From contig NZ_JAQNDK010000004.1 of assembly GCF_028368935.1 (NCBI RefSeq), positions 1,550,001-1,614,000 of the forward strand: DNA of 64,000 bases, read 5' to 3'. A program made the position numbers and the translations under genes. Position 1 is the first letter of the stretch. Every line of letters starts with the position of its first letter. The stretch comes from Sorangium aterium (GTDB lineage: Bacteria; Myxococcota_A; Polyangia; Polyangiales; Polyangiaceae). Of the stretch, positions 45,618 through 57,565 are shown piece after piece. Below the pieces are notes generated by a model. It saw only the letters and a list, made by a program, of their open reading frames with translations. It did not search any database and was not told where the DNA came from.

Positions 45618-47297
45618 ATGGCCGTGTCTGCGCCCGGGCGCGGCGCCGTTGCGGGCGTGCGTGCCGTTGACGTGCAGGCCCGCCCTGCCGTCGCCGGCTT
45701 GCTGGAGCGCATAGCCGATGCCGCTCTGGAGCGTCCCCTTGGTCACCACGGCGCCGAGATCGACGCCCAGATCGATGAGCGTCTGCGCCAGCTCCGCGCG
45801 GATGCCGGTGATCACCGTCTTCGACCCGAGCAGCCGCAGCGCCGTCGCCGTGCTCATCAGCGTGCTCGCGACCGCCGAGTCGAGCACCGTCACCCCGGTG
45901 ACGTCGAGGATGACGACCTTCGCCCGGTTCGCCTGGACGCCGTTCAGCGCCACCTCGAGCGCCTGCTGCGCTCGCGTGGAGTCGATCGTCCCGATGAGCG
46001 GCATCACCATGATGTGATCGGTGATCGGGATGAGCGGCGTCGAGAGCTCCGCAAGCCGGGCGCTCTGCGCCTCGATGACCTCCGCCTGAAGCGCGGCGCG
46101 CTCCTCCTCGGCCCGGGCGCGCTCCCCCTCGGCCCGGGCGCGCTCGACGAGCTCCAGCTGCAGGCGCTCGTTCGTCTGGCGGAGCTCCTCCGTCTGGCGC
46201 GCGACCTCGGTCTCCAGGCGCTCGTTCGAGCGGCGGAGCTCGGACGTCATCTCCGCCAGGTGCCCATAAAGCAGGGCGTTCTTCACGGCCACCGCCGCCT
46301 GGGAGGCCAGGAGCCCGAGCGTCTCCAGCTGCGCCGCGAGCAGCGGCTCCGGCGCCGCGTCGCCCTCGATGTAGAGGACGCCGATCAGCTCTCCCTGGCA
46401 CATCATGGCCAGACAGAGGATCGACCTCGGCCCCTTCTCCGCGAGGTACCGCGCGTCCGCCGGGCGAGCGTCGCGGCTCGTGTCCCAGACGAAGATCGAT
46501 TGCCGGGCCCTCGCGACCTCCTCCACGAGCGACACAGCGAGATCGACCCCCGGGCCCACCGGCGTCGAGAGCCCGAGCACCACCGTGTCCGGATCGCTCG
46601 TGATCGACGCCTCGATCACCAGCCCGGACTCGCGCGAGAGGACGAGGACGCCCTTCCGCGCGCCGGCGTGCTCCAGCGTGAGCCGCATCAGCCGGTCGAG
46701 CACGTCGTCGAGGACGATCTCGCCCGAGACCGCCTGCGCCGCGCGGATGACCGTCGCCATCTGCGCCTGCGCCTGCGTGAGCCCCGCGAGCGCGCTCTCC
46801 AGCGCGACCGTGCGCTCTCCCACGCGCCTCTCCAGCTCCTGCGTGAGCCGCTGGAGGGCCGCCTCCGCCGCGATCCGCTCGTCCACCTGCGCGGCCAGGT
46901 GCATCGTCAGCCTCCTGAGCTTCGTGTGCACCCGGACGCGCGCGAGCAGCTCCTCGTCCAGGAACGGCTTGGCGAGGTAATCGACGGCCCCGAGGTTCAG
47001 GCCCTTCACCCGGTCCGCGGACAGGTCCGTGCTCGCCGTCATGAAGATGACGGGGATCGCGGCCGTGGCCGGGTCGCCCTTCAGCTGGCGGCACGTCTCG
47101 AATCCATCCATCCCATCCATCTTCACGTCGAGCAGGATGAGATCCGGCATCCCCTCCCGCGCGAGCCGCAGGGCGCGCGCGCCGTCCACCGCCACCGCGA
47201 CCTCGAAGCCTGAGCCCGTCAGGGTATCGGACAAGAGACCGAGGTTCCTCGGGTTGTCGTCCACGATGAGTATCGTCCCGGCGTCACTGGCATCCAT
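45615..47297 (-). CDS. Response regulator with GAF and STAS domains (REC-GAF-STAS)
   Basis: 560 aa from ATG 47297 with GGAGGG before it. REC domain 1-125 (LILLDVKM, phosphoacceptor Asp57; conserved LAKPF near 110), coiled-coil, GAF (about 195-340), a long coiled coil with many Arg/Glu (about 345-420) and a C-terminal RsbR-type STAS domain (about 425-535; VDVTG-like strand, then GVTVLDSAVASTL). No output helix-turn-helix or kinase is present, so the STAS domain should be the output, acting through protein contacts. The hybrid kinase lies upstream on the same strand, 72 bp away, so the two are probably partners. Confidence 0.88.
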   Translation of the reverse strand: MDASDAGTILIVDDNPRNLGLLSDTLTGSGFEVAVAVDGARALRLAREGMPDLILLDVKMDGMDGFETCRQLKGDPATAAIPVIFMTASTDLSADRVKGLNLGAVDYLAKPFLDEELLARVRVHTKLRRLTMHLAAQVDERIAAEAALQRLTQELERRVGERTVALESALAGLTQAQAQMATVIRAAQAVSGEIVLDDVLDRLMRLTLEHAGARKGVLVLSRESGLVIEASITSDPDTVVLGLSTPVGPGVDLAVSLVEEVARARQSIFVWDTSRDARPADARYLAEKGPRSILCLAMMCQGELIGVLYIEGDAAPEPLLAAQLETLGLLASQAAVAVKNALLYGHLAEMTSELRRSNERLETEVARQTEELRQTNERLQLELVERARAEGERARAEEERAALQAEVIEAQSARLAELSTPLIPITDHIMVMPLIGTIDSTRAQQALEVALNGVQANRAKVVILDVTGVTVLDSAVASTLMSTATALRLLGSKTVITGIRAELAQTLIDLGVDLGAVVTKGTLQSGIGYALQQAGDGRAGLHVNGTHARNGAAPGRRHGH

Positions 47298-47369
47298 CGT
47301 TCTACCCTCCAGGAACAGGAAGCGCGCGCTCCCATCGCCACAACCAAGGCGCGCGCCGTCCAAGCAACG

Positions 47370-50189
<2,820 letters not shown>

Positions 50190-50245
50190 GGCGTTCGTCG
50201 AACCTCCGTGGCGATGCTGTCCAGGTGCTCCGCGGGCCGCGGCGA

Positions 50246-51262
50246 TCACTCCCGGTTCGTGGCGGGCGGCAGGAACGACGAATCGAAGATGTTGTCGAGG
50301 TCCGGGCGGCGCCCCAGCTGCCCGTCCTGGACAAGGAAATCGATGTGCTTGTTGACGAGGGGGGCCAGCGACGTGGGGTCGTTGTTCGGGGCGAACCTCC
50401 GTCGGACCTCCTCCAGCGAGAAGAGCTCGTATCCGTCCGTGCTGATGTCCGAGGCCGGGATCTTGAGCGCCTTCGCGATGATCTCGTTGCCCTCCTGCGG
50501 GTGGGCCTTCCAGAACTCGACGGCCTGAAACCAGGCCCGGATGAAGGCGCGGACATCGTCGGGCCGGTCGCGCAGCACCGTGCTGCGGAAGAGCGTGAAG
50601 TCGGCGAACAGCCCGGGCGTCTCCTTGCTCGAGAAGACCGGCTTGGCGCCGGATTTTGCCGCCTGCGTGACATAGGGCTCCCAGGTGTGCCCAGCCTGGA
50701 TTGTATTGTTCGCCAGGAACGGAGCGACGTCCGTCTCGCTCACGTTGACCAGCGTCACGTCGTCGATGGCGAGGCCGTTCCTCTCCAGCATCTCGCTGAC
50801 GAGCATTTCGCCCATGGCGCCGGTCTTGGCCGCGATCTTCTTCCCCTTGAGATCGGAGATCGTCTGGATCTCCGGCCGCGCCATGATGACGTCGGCGCCC
50901 GCCGTCTGGCCGGAGTAGAGGACGACCCGCGCATCGGGCTCCCTCGCGAGGATGCGCACGACGACCTCCATGGTCCACGGCAAGCCGTCGACCTTGCCCG
51001 CCGTGAAATCGGAGATCATGCCGTAGAGATCCGGGTTGAAGACGAGCTCCACGTCGACGCCCTGCTGGTCGAAGAAGCCCTTCTCCTCGGCGATCGACAG
51101 CGGGAAGTACCCGAGCCAGTAGCCGTGGCTGAAGCGGAGCGGCGGCCGCGCCTCCTTGCCCCGATCGCCGGGCGACGGATCCGGCTGGCACGCCGAGGCG
51201 AGGACGGACAGCGCGGTGACCGTGAGCCATCCGAGGGTGCGTCGCACAGCCGATGTCTTCAT
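50246..51262 (-). CDS. Substrate-binding lipoprotein (NMT1/SsuA-like)
   Basis: 338 aa, lipoprotein signal with Cys25 ([11 protein letters not shown]). The periplasmic-binding fold is shown by [34 protein letters not shown] and [15 protein letters not shown]. Relatives bind nitrate, sulfonates, taurine or thiamine precursors. No permease or ATPase gene lies beside it. The gene is 56 bp upstream of a hybrid histidine kinase with a Cache-like sensor on the same strand, so it may act as a sensor partner rather than a transporter part. Confidence 0.85.
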   Translation of the reverse strand: MKTSAVRRTLGWLTVTALSVLASACQPDPSPGDRGKEARPPLRFSHGYWLGYFPLSIAEEKGFFDQQGVDVELVFNPDLYGMISDFTAGKVDGLPWTMEVVVRILAREPDARVVLYSGQTAGADVIMARPEIQTISDLKGKKIAAKTGAMGEMLVSEMLERNGLAIDDVTLVNVSETDVAPFLANNTIQAGHTWEPYVTQAAKSGAKPVFSSKETPGLFADFTLFRSTVLRDRPDDVRAFIRAWFQAVEFWKAHPQEGNEIIAKALKIPASDISTDGYELFSLEEVRRRFAPNNDPTSLAPLVNKHIDFLVQDGQLGRRPDLDNIFDSSFLPPATNRE

Positions 51263-51550
51263 GGTCGGGGCTCCTTCCCGGGGCGTGCAGAGCGCGTGTC
51301 GAACGGGCGCGCGACGGGCTCCCGCCGCGCGCCGTGATCCCGGCGCCGAGACGACGGCCCGACTGCGAGGCCCCCCTGCATGTTGCGCAGCCTACCATGA
51401 ACCGACGCGGCGCCGCGATGCCCGGCGACCGGATCACGGCGATCCCGGGGCTGTCTCGAGGAGCGCCGACGCCGTCTGCCCGAGAGGACTGCCTCGCACC
51501 GCCGCGGCCCCTCGGTAGGTTGCTCGGCGCAGGTGTGCCGAAGGCATCGA

Positions 51551-51583
51551 TTGCTGAAGCAAAACCATTGCGATATTGCAATG
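51551..51583. promoter_or_regulatory. Two adjacent palindromes upstream of the cytochrome gene
   Basis: TTGCTGAAGCAA (51551-51562) and CATTGC-N6-GCAATG (51566-51583) lie about 100 bp before the ATG at 51682. They look like operator sites, and no promoter was picked. Confidence 0.32.
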
Positions 51584-51681
51584 CGAGCCGGCCACGACTA
51601 CCTTTCAATAACCTTCGCGCCTTATCGTCTGCTTGCCATTCGAAATCATGTGAGGAGAACCCCACTCATCGGAGGTGACTC

Positions 51682-54486
51682 ATGGCCTCGTACTTTGTCG
51701 TGCGCGACGTCCTCTCCCGTCTCGTCGCGGCGTCGGCGCTGCTCGTGGGCCTCGCGGCCGGCCGATCCGCCGAGGCGGCGTCGTCTTTCACCCTCTTCGA
51801 GAGCGGCCATGTGCGTCCGCTCGCGCTCTCCCCCGACGGAAAGCTGCTATTCGCCGTGAACACACCCGACAACCACCTCGAGGTGTATCGGGTCAAGGAT
51901 CAGGGTATCGAGCACCGCGCCTCCATCCCCGTCGGCCTCGAGCCGGTGGCGGTGGCGGCGCGGAGCGATACCGAGGTCTGGGTCGTCAACCACCTGTCGG
52001 ACAGCGTGAGCGTCGTCGAGCTGTCCCAGGGGGCGCGCTCGGGCCGGGTCGTGCGGACGCTGCTCGTGGGCGACGAGCCGCGGGATATCGTGTTCGCAGG
52101 CCCAGGAAAGCGCCGCGCGTTCATCACGACGGCGCATCGCGGACAGAACATCCCGTTCGACCCCCAGCTCACCAGCCCCGGCGTGGGCCGGGCGGACGTC
52201 TGGGTCTTCGACGCCGACCGCCTCGGCACGACGCTCGCCGGCGCGCCGCTCACGATCGTCACGCTGTTCAGCGATACCCCGCGGGCGCTGGCGGTGACGC
52301 CGGACGGCAGCAAGGTGTATGCGGCGGCCTTCCACTCCGGGAACCGCACCACCTCGCTCCACGAGGGCTTGATCCCGAACGGCGGAGAGGCGGCGGGGGG
52401 CGTGCCCGGGCCGGCCACCAACGCGGAGGGGATCCCGCACCCGGAGACGGGGCTCATCCTCAAGTTCAATGGTGTCCACTGGGTCGATGAGCTGAACCGC
52501 GTCTGGGACAGCTCCGTCCGGCTCTCGCTGCCCGACAAGGACGTGTTCGTCATCGACGCGAACGCGAGCCCGCCGAGGCAGCTGCCCGGCGCCGCGGGGT
52601 TCTACACCGGCGTCGGCACCATCCTCTACAACATGGCGGTCAACCCGGTCAGCGGGAAGGTGTACGTGTCGAACACCGAGGCGGGGAACGAGAAGCGCTT
52701 CGAGGGGCCCGGGATCTTCGCCGGCCACACGATACGAGGCCACCTGCACGAGAGCAGGATCACCGTCCTCGGCCCGGCGGGCAGCGTCACGCCGAGGCAC
52801 CTCAACAAACACATCGATTACGACGCCTGCTGCGCCCCGGTGCCGAACGTCGAGAACCAGAAGAGCCTCGCGCTCCCGCAGCAGATGGCCGTCACGGGCG
52901 ACGGCAAGACGCTGTACGTGGCGACGATCGGGTCGTCCAAGATCGGGGTGTTCAGCACCGCTGCCCTGGAGAACAACACCTTCACGCCGAGCACCTCCAA
53001 GCAGATCCCGGTGCCCGGCGGCGGCCCGACGGGGCTCCTGCTCGACGAGGCGCGGCGGCGCCTGTACACGATCACGCGCTTCGACAATGCGATCTCGATC
53101 CTCAGCACGACGACCAGGGCAGAGATCGCGCACGTGCCGATGCACAACCCGGAGCCGCCGAGCGTGGTCGCCGGCCGCCGGTTCCTCTACGACGCGTCGT
53201 TCGCGTCGAGCCACGGCGACTCGTCGTGCGCGAGCTGCCATGTTTACGGCGACTTCGACAGCCTGGCGTGGGACCTCGGGAATCCGGACGAGGTGGTCCT
53301 GGACATCCCGGGGCCGTTCGAGTCCCACCCGCTGGACTTCGGGATACTCGACACCCACCACCCGATGAAGGGGCCGATGACGACGCAGAGCCTCCGCGGC
53401 ATGGCGAACCACGGGCCGATGCACTGGCGCGGCGATCGCACCGGGGGCCGCGACGAGCCGAGCGCGCATCCGGACAGCGGGACGTTCGACGAGGTGGCGG
53501 CGTTCCTTGAGTTCCAGGCGGGGTTCACGGATCTCGTGGGAAGGAGCGAGTTCATCCCCGAGGCCGACATGCAGGCGTTCGCCGATTTCATCCTGCAGGT
53601 CACCTATCCGCCCAACCCGATCCGGGCGCTGGACAACTCGCTCACGCCGGCGCAGCAGGCTGGGCGCAGCTTCTTCTTCAACAACGTGTCCGATTTCAGC
53701 GAGGAGGGCACCTGCGTCTCGTGCCATGTGCTCGACCGCCACGCGAACGAGGAGTTCGGCGTCGATGCGCCGGGCTTCTTCGGCGGGGATGGCCGGTACA
53801 CGTTCGACCTGGAGACCGAGGCCTTCAAGTCGCCGCACTTCCGCAATCTGTACCAGAAGGTCGGCATGTTCGGGATGGCGAACAACGATCTCTTCCCGGG
53901 CAGCGACGCGTTCCTGGGCGATCAGGTCCGCGGGTTCGGCTTCAACAACGAAGGGGGCGTCCCGACGCTCTTCCGCTTCGTGAGCTCGGCGACCCCCGAC
54001 ATGGGGTTCAACCAGTCGCCGCTCACCCCGGGCGGGTTCCCGCCGGGGCCGGAGGGCGACGTGATGCGGCGCCAGGTGGAGCAGTTCCTGCTCGCGTTCG
54101 ACAGCAACCTGGCGCCGATCGTCGGGCAGCAGGTGACGCTCACCCGGAACAACGCGGCCGTGGTTGGGCCGAGGATCGATCTGCTCCGCGCGCGGGCCGA
54201 TGCAGGGGAGTGCGATCTCGTGGTCAAGGGATCGGACGACCACGAGACGGCGGGATTCCTCTACGTCGGCGCGGGCCTGTTCATCGGCGACCGGCTCTGC
54301 GACGCGCCGATCCGCGACGCGGCGCTGCGGCACCGGGCCTCTCGCAATCGGGGCGAGCTGACGTACACGTGCGCGCCGCCTGGCTCGGGGGAGCGGATCG
54401 GGCTGGATCGCGACGGCGACGGATTCCGCGACGGCGACGAGGAAGACGAGGGCAGCGACCCGGCAGACCCGTCGAGCACGCCCTGA
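51682..54486 (+). CDS. Exported beta-propeller di-haem peroxidase-like protein
   Basis: 934 aa, signal peptide ending near RSAEA (about 33), strong ribosome site GGAGGTGA. Residues 35-500 carry YVTN-like repeats (SPDGKLLFAVNTPDNHLEVY and others), a seven-blade propeller. Two c-type haem sites follow: SCASCH (Cys516, Cys519, His520) and CVSCH (Cys678, Cys681, His682), as in MauG/cytochrome c peroxidase relatives. It is probably periplasmic and handles electrons or peroxide; the substrate is unknown. It is a single gene, possibly under the palindromes at 51551-51583. Confidence 0.87.
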   Translation: MASYFVVRDVLSRLVAASALLVGLAAGRSAEAASSFTLFESGHVRPLALSPDGKLLFAVNTPDNHLEVYRVKDQGIEHRASIPVGLEPVAVAARSDTEVWVVNHLSDSVSVVELSQGARSGRVVRTLLVGDEPRDIVFAGPGKRRAFITTAHRGQNIPFDPQLTSPGVGRADVWVFDADRLGTTLAGAPLTIVTLFSDTPRALAVTPDGSKVYAAAFHSGNRTTSLHEGLIPNGGEAAGGVPGPATNAEGIPHPETGLILKFNGVHWVDELNRVWDSSVRLSLPDKDVFVIDANASPPRQLPGAAGFYTGVGTILYNMAVNPVSGKVYVSNTEAGNEKRFEGPGIFAGHTIRGHLHESRITVLGPAGSVTPRHLNKHIDYDACCAPVPNVENQKSLALPQQMAVTGDGKTLYVATIGSSKIGVFSTAALENNTFTPSTSKQIPVPGGGPTGLLLDEARRRLYTITRFDNAISILSTTTRAEIAHVPMHNPEPPSVVAGRRFLYDASFASSHGDSSCASCHVYGDFDSLAWDLGNPDEVVLDIPGPFESHPLDFGILDTHHPMKGPMTTQSLRGMANHGPMHWRGDRTGGRDEPSAHPDSGTFDEVAAFLEFQAGFTDLVGRSEFIPEADMQAFADFILQVTYPPNPIRALDNSLTPAQQAGRSFFFNNVSDFSEEGTCVSCHVLDRHANEEFGVDAPGFFGGDGRYTFDLETEAFKSPHFRNLYQKVGMFGMANNDLFPGSDAFLGDQVRGFGFNNEGGVPTLFRFVSSATPDMGFNQSPLTPGGFPPGPEGDVMRRQVEQFLLAFDSNLAPIVGQQVTLTRNNAAVVGPRIDLLRARADAGECDLVVKGSDDHETAGFLYVGAGLFIGDRLCDAPIRDAALRHRASRNRGELTYTCAPPGSGERIGLDRDGDGFRDGDEEDEGSDPADPSSTP

Positions 54487-54584
54487 GGGTCGCGCCGCGC
54501 CCCTCGCTCGCGCGGCTGGCCACGTCATCGCTACGCAGCTCGTCGCTCGGGGCGGCCTGGCGACGAGCTGCGCGAGGGGCGACG

Positions 54585-55151
54585 CTACCCCGCCGGCCGG
54601 AGCCGGAACGCGCCGCAGTCGGGGTGCTCGATGCGCCCGGCGAAGAGCGAGCCGTCGAACGCGAGGTCGCCCTTCATGCCCACGGTGACGTAGTTGGGCG
54701 GGCGCTCGAGCCAGGCGCCGGGCGAGAACGATGCGGTCCGCGTCTCGGCGTCGTAGCGGCCGCTCATGAGGTATTTGCCGGCGGCGCCGGACTCGGCATG
54801 ATGAAAGCCGAACACGGCCTTGATCCTGTCGCCCTTGACCTCCAGGATCCGGAACGTCATCTCGGTCGTGCCTTGCGGGCAGTCGTAATCGCCGATCCAG
54901 GTCCGCGTCCGCTCGAACGGGTTGTCACCGGGGAATTCGTCCGGCACCCAGCCGTCGGCCGCCGTTGTCGCCGGCGCCGGGGGCGGATCCTGGAGGACGA
55001 TGTAGATCGTCTCGGCGGCGGGCGGCGGCTCCGGCGCGCGCGGCTCGGCCAGCGTCGGCGCGGGGCCGCACCCGGCCAGCAGGAGGGCCGCGCACGCGGC
55101 GCAGCGCAGGGCCGAGCGCCGTCGGGGAGCGGGGGCGTTCGCGGTACCCAT
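54585..55151 (-). CDS. Lipoprotein of unknown function
   Basis: 188 aa with a lipoprotein signal (AALLLAGC, Cys28), a Pro-rich linker and a compact C-terminal domain that resembles small lipocalin-like beta structures (EMTFRILEVKGDRIKAVFGF). It is 40 bp downstream of the lyase-like lipoprotein on the same strand and may be co-transcribed with it. No family recognised. Confidence 0.65.
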   Translation of the reverse strand: MGTANAPAPRRRSALRCAACAALLLAGCGPAPTLAEPRAPEPPPAAETIYIVLQDPPPAPATTAADGWVPDEFPGDNPFERTRTWIGDYDCPQGTTEMTFRILEVKGDRIKAVFGFHHAESGAAGKYLMSGRYDAETRTASFSPGAWLERPPNYVTVGMKGDLAFDGSLFAGRIEHPDCGAFRLRPAG

Positions 55152-55191
55152 GCGCGGGAGAGTACCACGGGGAGGGCGCGAGGCGCGCTCT

Positions 55192-56355
55192 TCAGCGACG
55201 GCAGCCGATGCGCTCGGTCGCCACGACGACGTCGTCGTAGAGGATGGTGTGCGTGTCGGAGACGGTCATGCCGAGCTCTTCCATCTCCGCCCGCCGGCGA
55301 GCGTTGGAGTCGCGCTCGTAATAGGCGTCGAGCATGAAGCTCTTGAAGCGCACGTCATCGCTCGATCGGAAGTCGAAGCCACCGAACGGCTCGGGGGGCG
55401 TGCACGCGCTGAAGTCGCACCCTCCCGTGTGGAACTGGTCGCGGAGCCAGGTGCCGTCGGGGTAACCGGGGCGGTAGTCGCCGATCGGCACGCCGTCGAT
55501 CCAGAACGCCAGCGCGCCGTCGCTCTGGCCGACCGTGTTGGCGCGCGCGTGCATCTCGACGCAGAACCAGCGGTCCCGCGGGAAAGGCGCCTGCCCCGGG
55601 GGCTTGAAGCCGTTTCCGTAGTGGTACGTCGTGCCTTGATCCCCCGCGCAGCCGGGCGTCGCGGTCCCGTCGTTGCAGCGACCGGAGCGCATCTTGTACC
55701 AGTAGACGTAGAAATTGAAGACGTCGTCTGTGTTCGTGTCGAAGTCGAACCAGAAGCCCCCGTCTCCGGGCGGCACCGTGTTCGCGAGGCCGCTGCTGTC
55801 CCAGCTCTCGTTGCCCGCCGCCATGCGCACCCAGTGGTGCGGGTTCGGGGCGAGCTCGGGGAAGCGCACGTGGAAGCGCCAGTAGATCTCGTCGACGCGC
55901 TCGTGGGTGACCCACGTGGACGACGAGATGTACGTCTCCTCCGCCAGATCGGCGGTCGTCACGGTCGAGCGGAGGTAGCCCTGCCCGGCGTGGGCGGTCG
56001 CCGCGTCGGCCTCGATGTGCAGATAGCGCGTGTCGGCGGTGGGCCCGTCCCAGCGCCCCCAGCCTTGCTCGAAGTCGTCGTGGAAGAGCACGGCGGGGTC
56101 ATCAGCGATCCCCACGTCGCCCGGGTAGCGCTCGCTCAGCGTGCCGGACGGCGACGTGTCGCCGCCGCCCCCGCCGCCATCGTTCGTTCCGCCGCCCCCG
56201 CCGCCATGGCTCGTCCCGCCGCCGCCGCCGCCGCCGCCGGCGTGCGGCGAGGGCGCGTCCAGCCCTGCGCCGCCGTCGCCGCCGGAGCCCGACGTGGAGT
56301 CGCAGGCGGCGAGGAACATCGCGATCATCAGGGGAAATTGCAGATGGTTCTTCAT
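55192..56355 (-). CDS. Secreted lipoprotein, polysaccharide-lyase-like (jelly-roll)
   Basis: 387 aa. Short lipoprotein signal (MFLAAC, Cys18). Residues about 38-66 are three glycine runs of eight, six and six residues separated by TSH and TND. The catalytic-looking domain (about 80-350) has FHDDFEQGWGRWDG, RFHVRF, FWFDFDTNTDDVFNFYVYWY and DRWFCVEMHARANT, like lectin-type jelly-roll lyases (PL14-like). It may cut or bind polysaccharide outside the cell. The start is uncertain because the ribosome site GGAAGG touches the ATG. Confidence 0.62.
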   Translation of the reverse strand: MKNHLQFPLMIAMFLAACDSTSGSGGDGGAGLDAPSPHAGGGGGGGGTSHGGGGGGTNDGGGGGGDTSPSGTLSERYPGDVGIADDPAVLFHDDFEQGWGRWDGPTADTRYLHIEADAATAHAGQGYLRSTVTTADLAEETYISSSTWVTHERVDEIYWRFHVRFPELAPNPHHWVRMAAGNESWDSSGLANTVPPGDGGFWFDFDTNTDDVFNFYVYWYKMRSGRCNDGTATPGCAGDQGTTYHYGNGFKPPGQAPFPRDRWFCVEMHARANTVGQSDGALAFWIDGVPIGDYRPGYPDGTWLRDQFHTGGCDFSACTPPEPFGGFDFRSSDDVRFKSFMLDAYYERDSNARRRAEMEELGMTVSDTHTILYDDVVVATERIGCRR

Positions 56356-56688
56356 CCTTCCACGCTATCTGCAGCTCCGCCGCCTGCGCGAGCGCCCGAG
56401 GAGAAAATGCGGAATACCCGGTGGCGGGCGGTGTAGGTTCTCTGTCCGGCGAGCCGCGCTCAGGATCAGGCTGCCCTCAGGGCGATCGGAGAAACTCCGG
56501 ATCTTGCAGACCTGTGTTCGCATTGAAAGCGCTTGACAGAACGATGGCGGGTTGGTTGACCTTCCGCCAGGAATCGCGACCCTGAAGCCAGCGCCAGCCG
56601 GACTGTCGGACTGAAAGCGACCGTTCAGGTCGGCGACATGCTCCGTCTCCGCGACGGCGAAGAACCGTGATTGAAGCGAGGTGCGTCG
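56356..56688. other. Divergent intergenic region
   Basis: About 330 bp between the lyase-like gene (minus) and the DUF4239 gene (plus). A TTGACA occurs at 56533-56538, but I see no convincing -10 box at the right distance. No gene recognised. Confidence 0.45.
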
Positions 56689-57468
56689 ATGCCCGTGCCT
56701 GGACCGCTCGATCGAATTCCGCTCTGGTTGCTCCTGGGGATCACGATCGTGGTCCTGGTGCTCGCCGTCGAGGGCGGCTACCGGCTGGGAGGGTACCGGC
56801 TGCGCCGCGCCGAGGGGGAAGGCGGGACCCACGTGCTCGCCCTGGTCACAACCACGATGGGCCTGCTGGCACTCGTCCTGGCGTTCACGTTCGGCTTTGC
56901 GGCGACCCGCTTCGAGGCGAGGAAACATATGGTTGTCGACGAGGCCAACGCCATCGAGACGACCTACCTGCGCGCCGGCCTGCTCCCCGGCGACCGCGGC
57001 GCCAAGGTCCGCGAGCTGCTGCGTGACTACGTGGCGTCGCGTCTGGAGGGGGCGAGGCCCGACAACTTCGAGCAGGCGGTGCGGCGCTCGGAGGAGCTGC
57101 ACCGGGAGCTCTGGAAAGAGGCGGAGGTCGCCGGACGAGATCACCCCAGCTCGCCCGTCGTGGCGCTCTTCATCGAGTCGCTGAACCGGACGATCGAACT
57201 CCACACGATGCGCGTCAGGGTGGCCGTCCGCAGCGGTATTCCAGGGGTCCTGTGGGCGGCGCTCTTCGCGGTCGCGATCCTGAACCTGATGGCCGTCGGT
57301 TATCACGCCGGTCTGGTCAAGACGCGCCGGTCCCCTGCGGTCGCGACGCTGGTCATGAGCCTCTCGGTCGTCATGCTGTTGACCGCCGACCTCGACCGCC
57401 CGCAGGAGGGGGCTCTGAAGGTGAGCCAGGAGGCGATGATCGAGCTGCGGCGCACGATGGGCGAGTGA
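56689..57468 (+). CDS. DUF4239 membrane protein (bestrophin-like)
   Basis: 259 aa from ATG 56689 (TTG at 56671 would add six residues). Four membrane segments; the family motif is ALVLAFTFGFAATRFEARKH, followed by DEANAIETTYLRAGLLP. Members resemble bestrophin channels in topology, but transport has not been shown. It is 97 bp before the DUF2252 gene on the same strand, so the two may form an operon. Confidence 0.8.
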   Translation: MPVPGPLDRIPLWLLLGITIVVLVLAVEGGYRLGGYRLRRAEGEGGTHVLALVTTTMGLLALVLAFTFGFAATRFEARKHMVVDEANAIETTYLRAGLLPGDRGAKVRELLRDYVASRLEGARPDNFEQAVRRSEELHRELWKEAEVAGRDHPSSPVVALFIESLNRTIELHTMRVRVAVRSGIPGVLWAALFAVAILNLMAVGYHAGLVKTRRSPAVATLVMSLSVVMLLTADLDRPQEGALKVSQEAMIELRRTMGE

Positions 57469-57565
57469 GCCTCCCGAGCGCGTCAGGCGGACCGGCGAGG
57501 ATCCGAGCAGCATATCTCACACGGTCGTGGGGCGATGAGCGCCGAGGGAGGGACGGAAGACGGAG

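Noticed and set aside
56533-56561. Promoter with TTGACA before the DUF4239 gene
   Set aside because: No acceptable -10 box at 16-19 bp, so it was not called.
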